Below, piece by piece: positions 53,498 through 62,247 of a DNA stretch of 64,000 bases (the first letter of the stretch is position 1; every line of letters starts with the position of its first letter). Under the pieces are notes generated by a model. It made no database searches and had not been told where the DNA came from. It saw nothing but the letters and a program-made list of their open reading frames with translations. Origin of the DNA: Nocardia sp. NBC_01327 (GTDB taxonomy: Bacteria > Actinomycetota > Actinomycetes > Mycobacteriales > Mycobacteriaceae); assembly GCF_035958815.1 (NCBI RefSeq), contig NZ_CP108383.1, positions 6,386,001 through 6,450,000 on the forward strand, read 5' to 3'. The translations under genes were made by a program, and so were the position numbers.

Positions 53498-55882
53498 ATG
53501 GACGACCGCATCGACCAGTTGCTGGCCAAGCTCGACCTACCGGCGAAGCTACGACTCATCTCCGGAGCCGGTCTGTTCCGGCTGGCGGGCGATCCCGGCA
53601 TCGGGCTCGCGGAGATGCCGATCTCGGACGGACCGTCCGGGGTGCGCGGGGAGAGCATGGACGAGCCGGATCCCTCGGTGAGCCTGCCGTCGGGCACCGC
53701 GGTGGCCGCGACATGGGATCCGGAGTTGCTCATCGAGATCGGCGCGCTGATCGCCGCCGAGGCGCGGCGCAAGGACGTGTACGCGGTACTGGGACCGACC
53801 ATCAATCTGCACCGCTCACCCCTGGGCGGGCGGCACTTCGAATCCTTCTCCGAGGACCCCGTGCTCACGGGCGAGATGGCCGCCGCGTATGTGCGCGCGG
53901 TCCAGGACAACGGGGTGAGCGCGTGCCCGAAACACTACGTGGCCAATGATTCCGAGACCGAACGCTTCAGCGTGGACGTCCAGGTTTCCGACCGCGCGCT
54001 GCGCGAGCTCTACCTCTACCCGTTCGAGCGCGCGGTCGAGGCCGGCGCCTGGATGATCATGGACGCCTACAACGGTGTGAACGGCGCCGCCATGTCGGAC
54101 AACCCGCTGCTGGACGAACCCCTCAAGGGCGAATGGGGATTCGACGGCGTCGTGGTCTCGGACTGGGGCGCCGTCCGGACCACCGAGGCCGCCTCCGGGG
54201 GCACCGATCTCTGCATGCCCGGCCCGCCGATGCTGTGGGGTGAGCCGCTGCTGGCCGCGCTCGACGCCGGGACGGTCTCCGAGGACGCGATCGACGAAAA
54301 GGTCCGGCGCATACTGCGATTCGCCACCCGTGTCGGCGCGCTCGACGGAACTCCGCTGCCTACCCAGGATTTCACCGACAACCAGGCACGGAATCTGGTG
54401 CGGCGGTTCACGACGCAGTCGATGGTGCTGGTGCGCAATGACGGAACGCTCCCGCTGAGCCCGGGCACGACGGTCGCGGTGCTCGGACCGTCCGCGGCCG
54501 AACCGCGCATCATGGGCGGCGGCAGTGCGACCGTATTCCCGACCCACATCAGCACTCCGCTGGCCGGATTGCGGGCCGTGCTGCCCGTGACGCATACACC
54601 GGGCGTCCGCCTGATCGAAGGGCTGATCGCCGCACCGACAGAGTTGATCACCGATCCGGAGATCGGAACGCCCGGAGTGCGGGTGCGCTACTTCGACGGC
54701 GCCACCGAGATCGGCGCCCGGCATCGCAGCATCGCCCACATGGTGCTGCTCGGTGACGAATTGGCCACCCGTGCAACACATATCGAAATGCATGCGCGGC
54801 TGCGCGCCGATATTGCGGGCGAATGGCAGCTCGGCTTCGGCGGCACCGGCGAGGTGCGACTCGATATCGACGGGACCCCGGCGATCGACGAGAACGTCGT
54901 CGATGCCGCGGGCGATCCGGTCGCGGCGCTGCTGGAACCACCGCAGCGGTCGGTGGCCCGCATCCTGGCCGCCGGACAGGAGGTCGACCTGCGTCTCACG
55001 ATCGCGGTCCCCGAGGCCATACCCGGACTCGGCGTCCTGCTGGCCTTCCTGCTGGGCATCGATCGTCCACAGCGGCCCAAGGACGAAGAGTTCGCCGCCG
55101 CCGTCGAATTGGCGCGCACCGCCGACGTGGCGGTGGTCCTGGTCGGCACCAGCGAGAAGATCGAGAGCGAAGGCACCGACCGCACCTCGCTGCGCCTGCC
55201 CGACCGCCAGGACGAACTCGTCGCCGCGGTCGCGGCCGTGAATCCGCGCACTGTCGTCGTGGTCAATTCCGGTGCGCCGGTGGAGATGCCGTGGCGCGAG
55301 GACGTCGCCGCGGTGCTGCTGACCTGGTTCCCCGGTCAGGAATTCGGCGATGCGCTCGCGAATGTCCTCACCGGAGTGGCCGAACCCGGCGGCCGCCTGC
55401 CCACCACCTGGCCCAAGACCATCGCCGACGTCCCGGTCCTGAGCACCACACCGGAGCAGGGCGTCCTCACCTACACCGAGGACATCCACATCGGCTACCG
55501 CGCCTGGCTGCGCACCGGCGCCGAACCCGCGTACCCCTTCGGGCACGGACTCGGCTACACCACGTGGTCTTCCGGCGATCTACGGGTCACCGGACGCAAA
55601 GCCAGCATTACCGTCACCAATACCGGCACCCGCACCGGAAAACAGGTCTACCAGGCCTACCTGTCCCGCCCCGACAGCACGATCGACCGGCCGATCCGAT
55701 GGCTGGCCGGCTTCACCGCCGTCACCCTCGGCTCCGGCCAGTCCCGCACCGTCGACATCGAACTCCCCCGCCGCGCGTTCGAACACTGGACACCCGAGGG
55801 CTGGACGATCGAACCCGGCGCCTTCACCCTCCACGTCGGCACATCGGTCACCGACCTTCCCCACACGACAGAGGTGAACTGA
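53498..55882 (+). CDS. beta-glucosidase-like glycoside hydrolase family 3
   Basis: 794-residue GH3 enzyme: N-terminal barrel (ISDGPSGVRGE, GPTINLHRSPLGGRHFESFSEDP, KHYVANDSETER), nucleophile Asp in VVSDWGAV, the second alpha/beta domain (LVRNDGTLPLSPG, VGTSEKIESEGTDRTSLRLP), a PA14 insert around 410-530 (FDGATEIGARHRS.., GEWQLGFGGTGEVRLDIDG) and a C-terminal fibronectin-like domain (TVTNTGTRTGKQVYQAYLS). No signal peptide, so intracellular cleavage of imported beta-glycosides. ATG 53498, AAGGGG upstream; likely co-transcribed with the secreted hydrolase gene. Confidence 0.92.
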   Translation: MDDRIDQLLAKLDLPAKLRLISGAGLFRLAGDPGIGLAEMPISDGPSGVRGESMDEPDPSVSLPSGTAVAATWDPELLIEIGALIAAEARRKDVYAVLGPTINLHRSPLGGRHFESFSEDPVLTGEMAAAYVRAVQDNGVSACPKHYVANDSETERFSVDVQVSDRALRELYLYPFERAVEAGAWMIMDAYNGVNGAAMSDNPLLDEPLKGEWGFDGVVVSDWGAVRTTEAASGGTDLCMPGPPMLWGEPLLAALDAGTVSEDAIDEKVRRILRFATRVGALDGTPLPTQDFTDNQARNLVRRFTTQSMVLVRNDGTLPLSPGTTVAVLGPSAAEPRIMGGGSATVFPTHISTPLAGLRAVLPVTHTPGVRLIEGLIAAPTELITDPEIGTPGVRVRYFDGATEIGARHRSIAHMVLLGDELATRATHIEMHARLRADIAGEWQLGFGGTGEVRLDIDGTPAIDENVVDAAGDPVAALLEPPQRSVARILAAGQEVDLRLTIAVPEAIPGLGVLLAFLLGIDRPQRPKDEEFAAAVELARTADVAVVLVGTSEKIESEGTDRTSLRLPDRQDELVAAVAAVNPRTVVVVNSGAPVEMPWREDVAAVLLTWFPGQEFGDALANVLTGVAEPGGRLPTTWPKTIADVPVLSTTPEQGVLTYTEDIHIGYRAWLRTGAEPAYPFGHGLGYTTWSSGDLRVTGRKASITVTNTGTRTGKQVYQAYLSRPDSTIDRPIRWLAGFTAVTLGSGQSRTVDIELPRRAFEHWTPEGWTIEPGAFTLHVGTSVTDLPHTTEVN

Positions 55883-55913
55883 TCGATCTGCCGGACCTGG
55901 GCATCGCTTCCGA

Positions 55914-56864
55914 CTATGCCGAATTCTGCTGGTGTACCGGAAAAGTGGTTCCGATGCCCATTCCGGTGATCCATTCCGGGACGGGTTCGTAGCTGGTCCA
56001 GACGAAAGGCGCGGCCGCGGCGGCGGCGCCGATCAGCCAGTTGCGGATCTCGTTGCCGCCGCGGCCCGCGACATGTTCGAGCTCGGTGTCGGCGAGAGCG
56101 GTGATCGAGGCCAGGTCGCTGTGGCGCAGGCGGTCCAGGAACCAGGTGTCCCATGCGATATTGACCCGGGCGTTCGGATCGCCTCCGAGGGCGCGGATTC
56201 GGGGCTCTCGGGCCGCGTCGAAGGCGTGCGGATCGCGGCCGCCGTGGATCACGCCCGCGCGGCGTTCGCGGTCGAGGTCCGGGTCGCGAGGGTCCGCGGA
56301 CGGCAGCCAGTGCGACAGTCCGCCGCTGGCGATGAGCAGGACCCGGTCCGCGTGCTCGGCCGCGCGGAGGGCGTCGCCGAGCGCGCGGCCCAGGTCGGCG
56401 CAGCGCGACAGGGTGGGCAGCGGCGGCGCCGTGGTGTTCACTACCAGCGGGACCATGGGGATATCCGCAGTGCCGCAGATCATTTCGTAGCTCTGCACGA
56501 TGCCGTGGTCCACGGTCAGCGCATAGGACAGCGCCAGGTCGAATCCGGCCGCGGTGACCTGCTGCCGGATCGACCAGGCCAGCGTGTCCGCCACCGCTAC
56601 AGGCCCCGGGCGGCTGCCGAAATCACCGAATCCGGTGGCCTGTTCGACGCCGAGCACAAACGGCGGCATCAGGTCGTAGAAGGTGGCGTGAAAATGGTCG
56701 GGGCCGATGAGGACTACCGCATCGGGAGCCAGGCGGGCCACGACCGCGGCGACTCGCGCGGTGTCGGCGAGGAAGCGCGCGCCGGGTGCGGTGGGCCCGT
56801 CCGGTGGCAGCAGGTGTGCGAAGGGCGAGTGCGAAACGGCCACCAGGCCGACTATCTCGCTCAT
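55914..56864 (-). CDS. mhpB: extradiol dioxygenase (MhpB-type, LigB superfamily)
   Basis: 316-residue class III extradiol dioxygenase. Motifs: VSHSPFAHLLPPDG with His12, LIGPDHFHATFYDLMPPFVLG with Asp56 and His57, LTVDHGIVQ, SGGLSHWLPSADP. This pattern is that of 2,3-dihydroxyphenylpropionate 1,2-dioxygenase (MhpB), which opens the aromatic ring meta to the hydroxyls with Fe(II). ATG at 56864 overlaps the hydrolase stop. The exact catechol substrate is inferred from family. Confidence 0.85.
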   Translation of the reverse strand: MSEIVGLVAVSHSPFAHLLPPDGPTAPGARFLADTARVAAVVARLAPDAVVLIGPDHFHATFYDLMPPFVLGVEQATGFGDFGSRPGPVAVADTLAWSIRQQVTAAGFDLALSYALTVDHGIVQSYEMICGTADIPMVPLVVNTTAPPLPTLSRCADLGRALGDALRAAEHADRVLLIASGGLSHWLPSADPRDPDLDRERRAGVIHGGRDPHAFDAAREPRIRALGGDPNARVNIAWDTWFLDRLRHSDLASITALADTELEHVAGRGGNEIRNWLIGAAAAAAPFVWTSYEPVPEWITGMGIGTTFPVHQQNSA

Positions 56865-57739
56865 GCCGGATCCTTGCCGAGCAGCAGGAATTCGCGATGC
56901 GCGTACAGGAATTCGTCGCGCTTCTCCCACTGCGGCCAATGCCCGGCGTCGGTGATCACATGCAGGCGGGCATCGGGCAACCAGTTCAGCAGCAGTTCGG
57001 CTTCGTCGAGACCGCCGGTCGGATCGTGGTCGGTCCACAGCAGCAGCGTCGGTGCGCCGATCCTGCCGACCCATGCGGGCCGCCAGGCGAAGTCCTTGCG
57101 CACCACCGGATCCTGCAGCACCAGAATGTTCTCGGCGGCCCGCACGAAGCCGGGGCGGCTGTACACCGCACGGCGCAGGTTCACCAGCTCATCGGTCACC
57201 AATTCCTTGTGGTGGAACAGGAATTCGACCCGCTGACGCACGAGGGCCGGATTCGGGTCACGCACCGCCGCCATGGTGCTCTCCCGCATCTTCACCATGA
57301 CCTCCGGCTTGTCGGCGATATTGCCGGGGGTATTGAGAATCAGTCGCCGCACCCGGTCCGGATGGTGCGCCGCGGCCCAGGCCACCACCCAGCCGCCCAG
57401 TGATTCGCCCGACAGATGCGCCGCCTCGATACCCAGGGTGTCCATCAGGCCGATCAGGTGCGCCGCGAGCACATCGGTCGTGTACGGGTAATCGGGCAGG
57501 TCGGACCATCCGTGGCCGACCATGTCATAGACGGTGACCCGGAAATCCTCGGCCAGACCCGCGATATCGCGGGCATATGCCTCCAGATGACCGGCGGTGC
57601 CGTGCACGAGGATCAGATCCGGTCCGGACCCGGCGCGCAGCACCCGCGTCCGCACTCCGGCCACGTCCACGAAGTGCAATTCATGTGCGGTGGTGGACAA
57701 TTCACCCCAGATGCCGATGTGCTCGGGCAGCGCGTTCAT
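56861..57739 (-). CDS. alpha/beta hydrolase (MhpC-like meta-cleavage product hydrolase)
   Basis: 292-residue C-C hydrolase candidate: LILVHGTAGHLEAYARDIAGL, nucleophile SGESLGGWV, WTDHDPTGGLDEAEL and DAGHWPQWEKRDEF with the His. This is the layout of 2-hydroxy-6-oxo-diene-dioate hydrolases. It overlaps the dioxygenase gene (ATGA) and the cupin gene upstream, so the three products form one pathway: ring cleavage then hydrolysis. Downstream hydratase, aldolase and dehydrogenase genes are not in the window. Confidence 0.85.
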   Translation of the reverse strand: MNALPEHIGIWGELSTTAHELHFVDVAGVRTRVLRAGSGPDLILVHGTAGHLEAYARDIAGLAEDFRVTVYDMVGHGWSDLPDYPYTTDVLAAHLIGLMDTLGIEAAHLSGESLGGWVVAWAAAHHPDRVRRLILNTPGNIADKPEVMVKMRESTMAAVRDPNPALVRQRVEFLFHHKELVTDELVNLRRAVYSRPGFVRAAENILVLQDPVVRKDFAWRPAWVGRIGAPTLLLWTDHDPTGGLDEAELLLNWLPDARLHVITDAGHWPQWEKRDEFLYAHREFLLLGKDPA

Positions 57740-58239
57740 GACGATTCCTTTCCGAATCGGGTGCGGGCCTCGGCGACGGTCACCAGCCCGGCACTCTGCC
57801 TGCGCCCCACCCCGAGCGCACCGAGCAGCCGGGAGTTCTCGATGGTGAGGAATTCGACCGGTTCGGTGGCGGAGTCGTTGTAGTGCCGGTGCCAGGTCCA
57901 CGGCGGGGTGTAGATGAAATCCCCACTCCCCCAGGGCTCGGTCTCATCCTCGATCTCGCTGTGCCCGCTGCCGGAGATCACGTAGTGCACGGTCTCGTGG
58001 TGGTGGCGCTGCATATCCGAGCTCAGCCCGGCCGGGATGGTCTGCCGGAAGATCTCGAAGGTGACGGTCGGAAGCCGGCCGGCGATCGCCAAGGCGGTGG
58101 GGTTGTGCACCTGATCGGCCGGTAGTGGCGTCAACTGGTCGGCGTGCACGACGAGCGGTCGTGCCGCACCGGGCGGCACGGTCTGCGCGAGCGCGCCGAG
58201 AAAGTCCGCCACCTGGAAATCGCTTCCGCTGCTTGCCAT
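57736..58239 (-). CDS. cupin-domain protein
   Basis: 167-residue single cupin with metal-binding motif 1 HHHETVHYVISGSGHSE and motif 2 PPWTWHRHYNDSA. Small cupins of this type next to meta-cleavage genes can be dioxygenases or isomerases; the reaction is not clear. ATG at 58239 is assumed since the gene is divergent from the IclR gene at 58307 with only 67 bp between. It overlaps the hydrolase start by 4 nt and is the first gene of the ring-cleavage operon. Confidence 0.8.
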   Translation of the reverse strand: MASSGSDFQVADFLGALAQTVPPGAARPLVVHADQLTPLPADQVHNPTALAIAGRLPTVTFEIFRQTIPAGLSSDMQRHHHETVHYVISGSGHSEIEDETEPWGSGDFIYTPPWTWHRHYNDSATEPVEFLTIENSRLLGALGVGRRQSAGLVTVAEARTRFGKESS

Positions 58240-58306
58240 CGGATTAGCCTGGCTGGTATCGGGATGAATGTGATCGAAGCGTTCCCCTGGGAGAAACGGC
58301 GGCACC

Positions 58307-59113
58307 GTGCGAGACGACACAGCACCCGGCGACAGCGATAGCGCGCGGGATACGCCGATGAGCGGATTGGAGCGCGCCGCAGCCATTTTCGAGGCATTCG
58401 ACGTGACGCACCGCGAATTGAGCCTGGCCGGCCTGGTGGCCCGCTGCGGGCTGCCCCGCTCCACCGTGTACCGGGCGGCGGAACGGATGGCCGGGCTCGG
58501 CTGGCTGGACAAGTTCGGCAACCGCTACCGGATCGGAAGCCGGCTTTTCGAGATCGCCAGCCTCGCGCCGATCCGGCTGCAATTGCGCGAGGCCGTGCTC
58601 CCCTTCCTGCACGATCTGCACAATGCCACGATGACCACGGTGCAACTCGGCGTGCTCGAGGGCGACCGAATCCTGGTGGTGGAGAAGATCAGCGGGCACC
58701 GGCCCATGCCCATGCTCTCCCAGACCGGCGGCGTCGTTCCGGTGTACTGCTCGGCGCTGGGTCGCGCCATCCTCGCCTACTCCGGCAGGGAAACGGTCGA
58801 CGCGGTGCTCGATTCCACTATGCCGCAACGCACTCCGCGCACCCTGACCAGCAAGACGGCCATTCTGCGGGAACTCGCCGCGGTCCCCGCACGCGGCTGG
58901 GCGAGCGAGCGGGAGGAGGGCAATGTCGGCGTGAGCTGTGTTGCCGCACCGATTTTCGGACCCCTGGGCGACGTCGTCGCGGCCGTCTCGGTCTCCGGGC
59001 CCAGCGCCCTGGTGCGGGCCGACCGGATCGCGCCCGCGGTCTGCATGGCCGCGGCCGCATCGTCGCGAGCCTACTTCGCGGCCGCACCGCGCGTGGACTC
59101 CGTGCCGCGATAG
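58307..59113 (+). CDS. IclR-family transcriptional regulator
   Basis: 268-residue regulator with an N-terminal winged helix (GLERAAAIFEAFDVTHRELSLAGLVARCGLPRSTVYRAAERM) and a C-terminal IclR effector domain (LHNATMTTVQLGVLEGDRILVVEKISG, CSALGRAILAYS, REEGNVGVSCVAAPIF). It is divergent from the cupin-hydrolase-dioxygenase operon and most likely controls it in response to an aromatic acid. GTG at 58307; ATG at 58358 is a possible later start. Its 3-prime end overlaps the monooxygenase gene on the other strand by 43 bp. Confidence 0.87.
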   Translation: MRDDTAPGDSDSARDTPMSGLERAAAIFEAFDVTHRELSLAGLVARCGLPRSTVYRAAERMAGLGWLDKFGNRYRIGSRLFEIASLAPIRLQLREAVLPFLHDLHNATMTTVQLGVLEGDRILVVEKISGHRPMPMLSQTGGVVPVYCSALGRAILAYSGRETVDAVLDSTMPQRTPRTLTSKTAILRELAAVPARGWASEREEGNVGVSCVAAPIFGPLGDVVAAVSVSGPSALVRADRIAPAVCMAAAASSRAYFAAAPRVDSVPR

Positions 59114-60621
59114 CTCCCGCGCGACAGCCGATTCGGAGTTGGGCTCGCCGACTGACGCCGGACCAGCGCCGGGGTGATCCTGCGGTAGGCGGCCGGATCG
59201 ATCGGGGCCAGCCAGTGCCAGGCGCGGACCGGTGCGGGTATGTCCAGGCCGATATCGCCGAGCACCTCGTCCACATTGTGCATGGAGAACGGAATGATCT
59301 TCGTACCCCGGCAGTGATGGCGGTCGGTGGCCGCATCGAGAAAGGCGAGCTGAGCGATGACGGCCTCGGCTCTGGTCTGCGCGTCCGGCAGCGTGAGCAG
59401 ACCGGCCAGGTCGGCCGCGATCCACACCGCCGCCATCTCCGCGTTCAGTGGGCTGAAGAACGACGAGTTGTAGCCGTTGAAGTACAGGCCGGGCACGTGC
59501 ACCGGCTGAATCTGGCGATAGAGCTGGAAATTCCCGCGCTCGTCGAATATCCGCTCCTGCACATCGGCGGGCAGGAACGGCACGCCCTGGCTGAATCCGG
59601 TCGCGCAGACGATCAGATCGGCGGGCAGCACGGTGCCGTCGCTCAATTCGGCGAAGGGGCGGCCGTCGGCGGCGAGCAGCCGGGTGATGGTGCGGTCGCG
59701 ATGCACGGTGATCGTTCCCGCCGCCACGTTCTCGAAGAAGCCCTCGGTGGCCAAACCGATTGCGCCCCGGACGATGTCCTCCATCTGGCCGGGCGGCACC
59801 AGCCCGAGCGTATCCAATCCGAATTGCCGAATCGAGGTGGTGCCGAGGGAATTGACCATGCCGTCACGCATCCCCCTGCCCGGACCGTGCAGGAACCGCT
59901 CCACACCACGCAGCCGCGCATAGCGGAACAGTGCCTCGCCGAGCCTGGTGAGCAGCACCAGTTTGAAATTGACCCGGCCGCGGATCCGGCGCGGGACCTT
60001 CCACAGCAGCTGCCGGGCAATGACATCCGTGCTCACCGCGACCCCGCTGATCGGCACCGTGACATCGCAGGCCGATTTGCCGTACCCGACAACCAGGACG
60101 CGCTTTCCGCGCGCCTGCTCGGCGTCGTGAAATTCCGTGCCGGCACAGAGGATTCCGCCTGCCGCGCGGAAGTCGCCGAGCCCCGGATAGGCGGGAACGG
60201 AGGGTTCACAGAACACGCCGTTGGCGACGACCAGGCGATCGAATGTCCCGGTGACGGGCCCGGAGGTGGACGATACCGAGGTGAGGGTCCAGCGGTCATC
60301 GGAATTCGACTGTGCCGCAGTCACTTCGGTGTTCAGCCGAATGTTCGCGCCGAGTCCGAAAGCAGCGGTGTACCCGGCCAGATATTCCTGCACCTGCGCG
60401 CCGGTCGGCCACTCCGGGAAGTCGCGCGGCATGGGGAAATCCGAGAACGAGTACTGCGCCTTGGGACTCTGCGTGGCCAAGCCCGGATAGCGCCGCGTCC
60501 GGCTCCACACCCCGCCGACATCCGGGGCCTTCTCGAAGACCGTGACCGCGTGACCGGCCTGGGTGAGCACCTTGGCCGTGGTGAGACCGGCGACGCCGGC
60601 GCCGATGATCGCGATTCGCAT
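59071..60621 (-). CDS. flavin-containing monooxygenase (FMO/Baeyer-Villiger type)
   Basis: 516-residue flavoprotein with the FAD motif GAGVAG at residues 7-12, the FMO-like VVGYGKSACD for NADPH and CATGFSQG near the end of the second Rossmann part. Such enzymes oxygenate ketones, amines or sulfur with NADPH and O2. ATG at 60621. It is divergent from the cupin at 60787 and overlaps the IclR gene tail. A role in steroid or aromatic catabolism is likely but not proven. Confidence 0.88.
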   Translation of the reverse strand: MRIAIIGAGVAGLTTAKVLTQAGHAVTVFEKAPDVGGVWSRTRRYPGLATQSPKAQYSFSDFPMPRDFPEWPTGAQVQEYLAGYTAAFGLGANIRLNTEVTAAQSNSDDRWTLTSVSSTSGPVTGTFDRLVVANGVFCEPSVPAYPGLGDFRAAGGILCAGTEFHDAEQARGKRVLVVGYGKSACDVTVPISGVAVSTDVIARQLLWKVPRRIRGRVNFKLVLLTRLGEALFRYARLRGVERFLHGPGRGMRDGMVNSLGTTSIRQFGLDTLGLVPPGQMEDIVRGAIGLATEGFFENVAAGTITVHRDRTITRLLAADGRPFAELSDGTVLPADLIVCATGFSQGVPFLPADVQERIFDERGNFQLYRQIQPVHVPGLYFNGYNSSFFSPLNAEMAAVWIAADLAGLLTLPDAQTRAEAVIAQLAFLDAATDRHHCRGTKIIPFSMHNVDEVLGDIGLDIPAPVRAWHWLAPIDPAAYRRITPALVRRQSASPTPNRLSRGSYRGTESTRGAAAK

Positions 60622-60786
60622 GACTGGACCCCTGACATTTCGGTCACCATAGCGTCGGCGCACCGGCGGCGAACCGCAAACAACCGTTCCTCCCAGAGGG
60701 ATGATGTGCCGGGCTCGATGCGGTGCGGAGTCAGGCTGGAAGCCCAGCCCCGCGCGGCCCGGCCGCGACGAATGAAGGAGTCGGTT

Positions 60787-61272
60787 GTGGACGTGGATGA
60801 GCAGACCCGGGCCGATCGGGCGGACACCGCGCTCGTGCTGCCCGACAGCGGCGAGAATATGGGAGCGATCGGGCTCGGTATCTACCTGCGACTGGACGGC
60901 GCGGACACCGGGGGTGCGTATTCGCTGTTCGAGTACGTGGTGCCACCGGGGCTCGGCGGACCGCCCACCCATATCCACACCCGCCAGGACGAGCTGTTCC
61001 TCTGCACAGCGGGCCGGGTGGTCGTCGAACTCGACGGTGTGGCACGCACTCTGGCGCCCGGTGCGTCCATGCTGCTACCGCGCAACGTACCCCACGTGTT
61101 CTACAACCCGTTCGAGGAGGAGACCCGCATTGTCGCGGTCGTCTCCCCGCCGGGGCTGGAGGAGTACTACCGCGACCTCAGCCGGCTGCCGCCCGGTCCA
61201 CGCGATATGACCAAGGTCGCCGAAATCATGCGCACACACGGGCTTTCGCTGGTCCCCAAGCCGGCCGGATGA
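60787..61272 (+). CDS. cupin-domain protein
   Basis: 161-residue cupin with PPTHIHTRQDELFLCTAGRVVVELDG (motif 1) and PRNVPHVFYNPFEE (motif 2). GTG at 60787 is used because AAGGAG stands 7 nt upstream; an in-frame ATG at 60772 has no ribosome site. It is divergent from the monooxygenase gene, and a shared promoter region of about 165 bp lies between. Reaction unknown; many such cupins are quercetinase-like or regulatory. Confidence 0.83.
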   Translation: MDVDEQTRADRADTALVLPDSGENMGAIGLGIYLRLDGADTGGAYSLFEYVVPPGLGGPPTHIHTRQDELFLCTAGRVVVELDGVARTLAPGASMLLPRNVPHVFYNPFEEETRIVAVVSPPGLEEYYRDLSRLPPGPRDMTKVAEIMRTHGLSLVPKPAG

Positions 61273-61314
61273 CCGCGCCCGGTAACCGGCACGCCACCTG
61301 ACCCGCCGGATATG

Positions 61315-61680
61315 TCATTCGGCCGGGTCGTGGGTCGCGATCTGCCAGGTATTGGACCACGGGTCTCGGACCATCGCGCGGCGATCACCGTACGGCGTCA
61401 GGGCCGGCGCCTCGAGCGAGGTCGCGCCGGCGGCGATCGCGCGGAGGTAGGTGGCGTCGGCGTCCTCGACGTAGACGTACAAAAAGGCGGGCATTTCTTC
61501 GCGCTGCCCACTGCCGCTGATCATCACCAGGGAGTCGCCGATGCGCATTTCGGCCGGTGCTCCGGGACGAAATTCGCCCCCGGCATCGAAGACATCCCTG
61601 ATGAATGCGACCAGTTTCTCGGGATCCGGCGAAACGATCCGCGGTATCACCGTGGGCCAGCCCTCGGGTTTGAATGCCAT
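61315..61680 (-). CDS. VOC-superfamily (glyoxalase-like) protein
   Basis: 121-residue single-unit glyoxalase/bleomycin-resistance fold: TVIPRIVSPDPEKLVAFIRDVFDAGG, MRIGDSLVMISGSG, FLYVYVEDADATYLRAIAAGATSLEAP and RRAMVRDPWSNTWQIATH. It would act as a dimer. Activity unknown. Convergent with the cupin gene. Confidence 0.82.
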   Translation of the reverse strand: MAFKPEGWPTVIPRIVSPDPEKLVAFIRDVFDAGGEFRPGAPAEMRIGDSLVMISGSGQREEMPAFLYVYVEDADATYLRAIAAGATSLEAPALTPYGDRRAMVRDPWSNTWQIATHDPAE

Positions 61681-61710
61681 ACCTCGATTGTCCTCTGATC
61701 GAGGCCGGCG

Positions 61711-62247
61711 TCAGCGCATTTCGCGGCCCGGAATCGGGCAGGCATCGGCGGCCTCGGCGACGACCTGGGGTTCGGTGGAGGGTGCGGGTCGCTCGCCCGC
61801 CTCGAAGTCCGCGCCGGTGATGATCGCGACCGTGTTCAGGACGTCGAGTTCGGGTGGATCGAATACCCTTCCGCGACTGAGGAATCGGAAGCCCTCCGGC
61901 GATTCCAGGCTGAATCCCGAACCCCGGCCGGGGACCATGTCGAGCACCAGCTGGGTGTGCTGCCACGCGGCGAACTGCGGACCCGAAATCCAGACCTGCA
62001 CAACGTCTTCGGGCCCGGGCACGGAGTCCGCCGACTCACCGGTCCGCAAGCGCAGGTCGAGCAGTCCGAGTAGGACGTCACGATCGCCGATGATGAATTC
62101 GCCTGCGGGGTAACACATCGGGGCCGAGCCGTCACAGCATCCGCCCGACTGATGCAGCATGAGCGGTCCGTGCGTATCGCGGAGGCGACGGAGCAGATCC
62201 ATCGCCGCCGCGGTGGCACGCGCCCGCCGGGGAGCGGGGGCAGGCAT
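61711..62247 (-). CDS. DUF779-family protein
   Basis: 178-residue protein with the DUF779 signature: HGPLMLHQSGGCCDGSAPMCYPAGEFIIGDRDVLLG, WISGPQFAAWQHTQLVLDMVPGRGSGFSLES, GFRFLSRGRVF. The Cys cluster GCC..MC may bind metal. DUF779 genes usually follow a NAD-dependent aldehyde dehydrogenase gene, as here (TGATG overlap by one base). A partner role to that enzyme is inferred; the biochemical role is not known. Confidence 0.9.
   Translation of the reverse strand: MPAPAPRRARATAAAMDLLRRLRDTHGPLMLHQSGGCCDGSAPMCYPAGEFIIGDRDVLLGLLDLRLRTGESADSVPGPEDVVQVWISGPQFAAWQHTQLVLDMVPGRGSGFSLESPEGFRFLSRGRVFDPPELDVLNTVAIITGADFEAGERPAPSTEPQVVAEAADACPIPGREMR

Noticed and set aside
53816-55546. 576-codon minus-strand frame opposite the GH3 gene
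   Set aside because: Shadow frame; the GH3 protein on the plus strand has all catalytic motifs.
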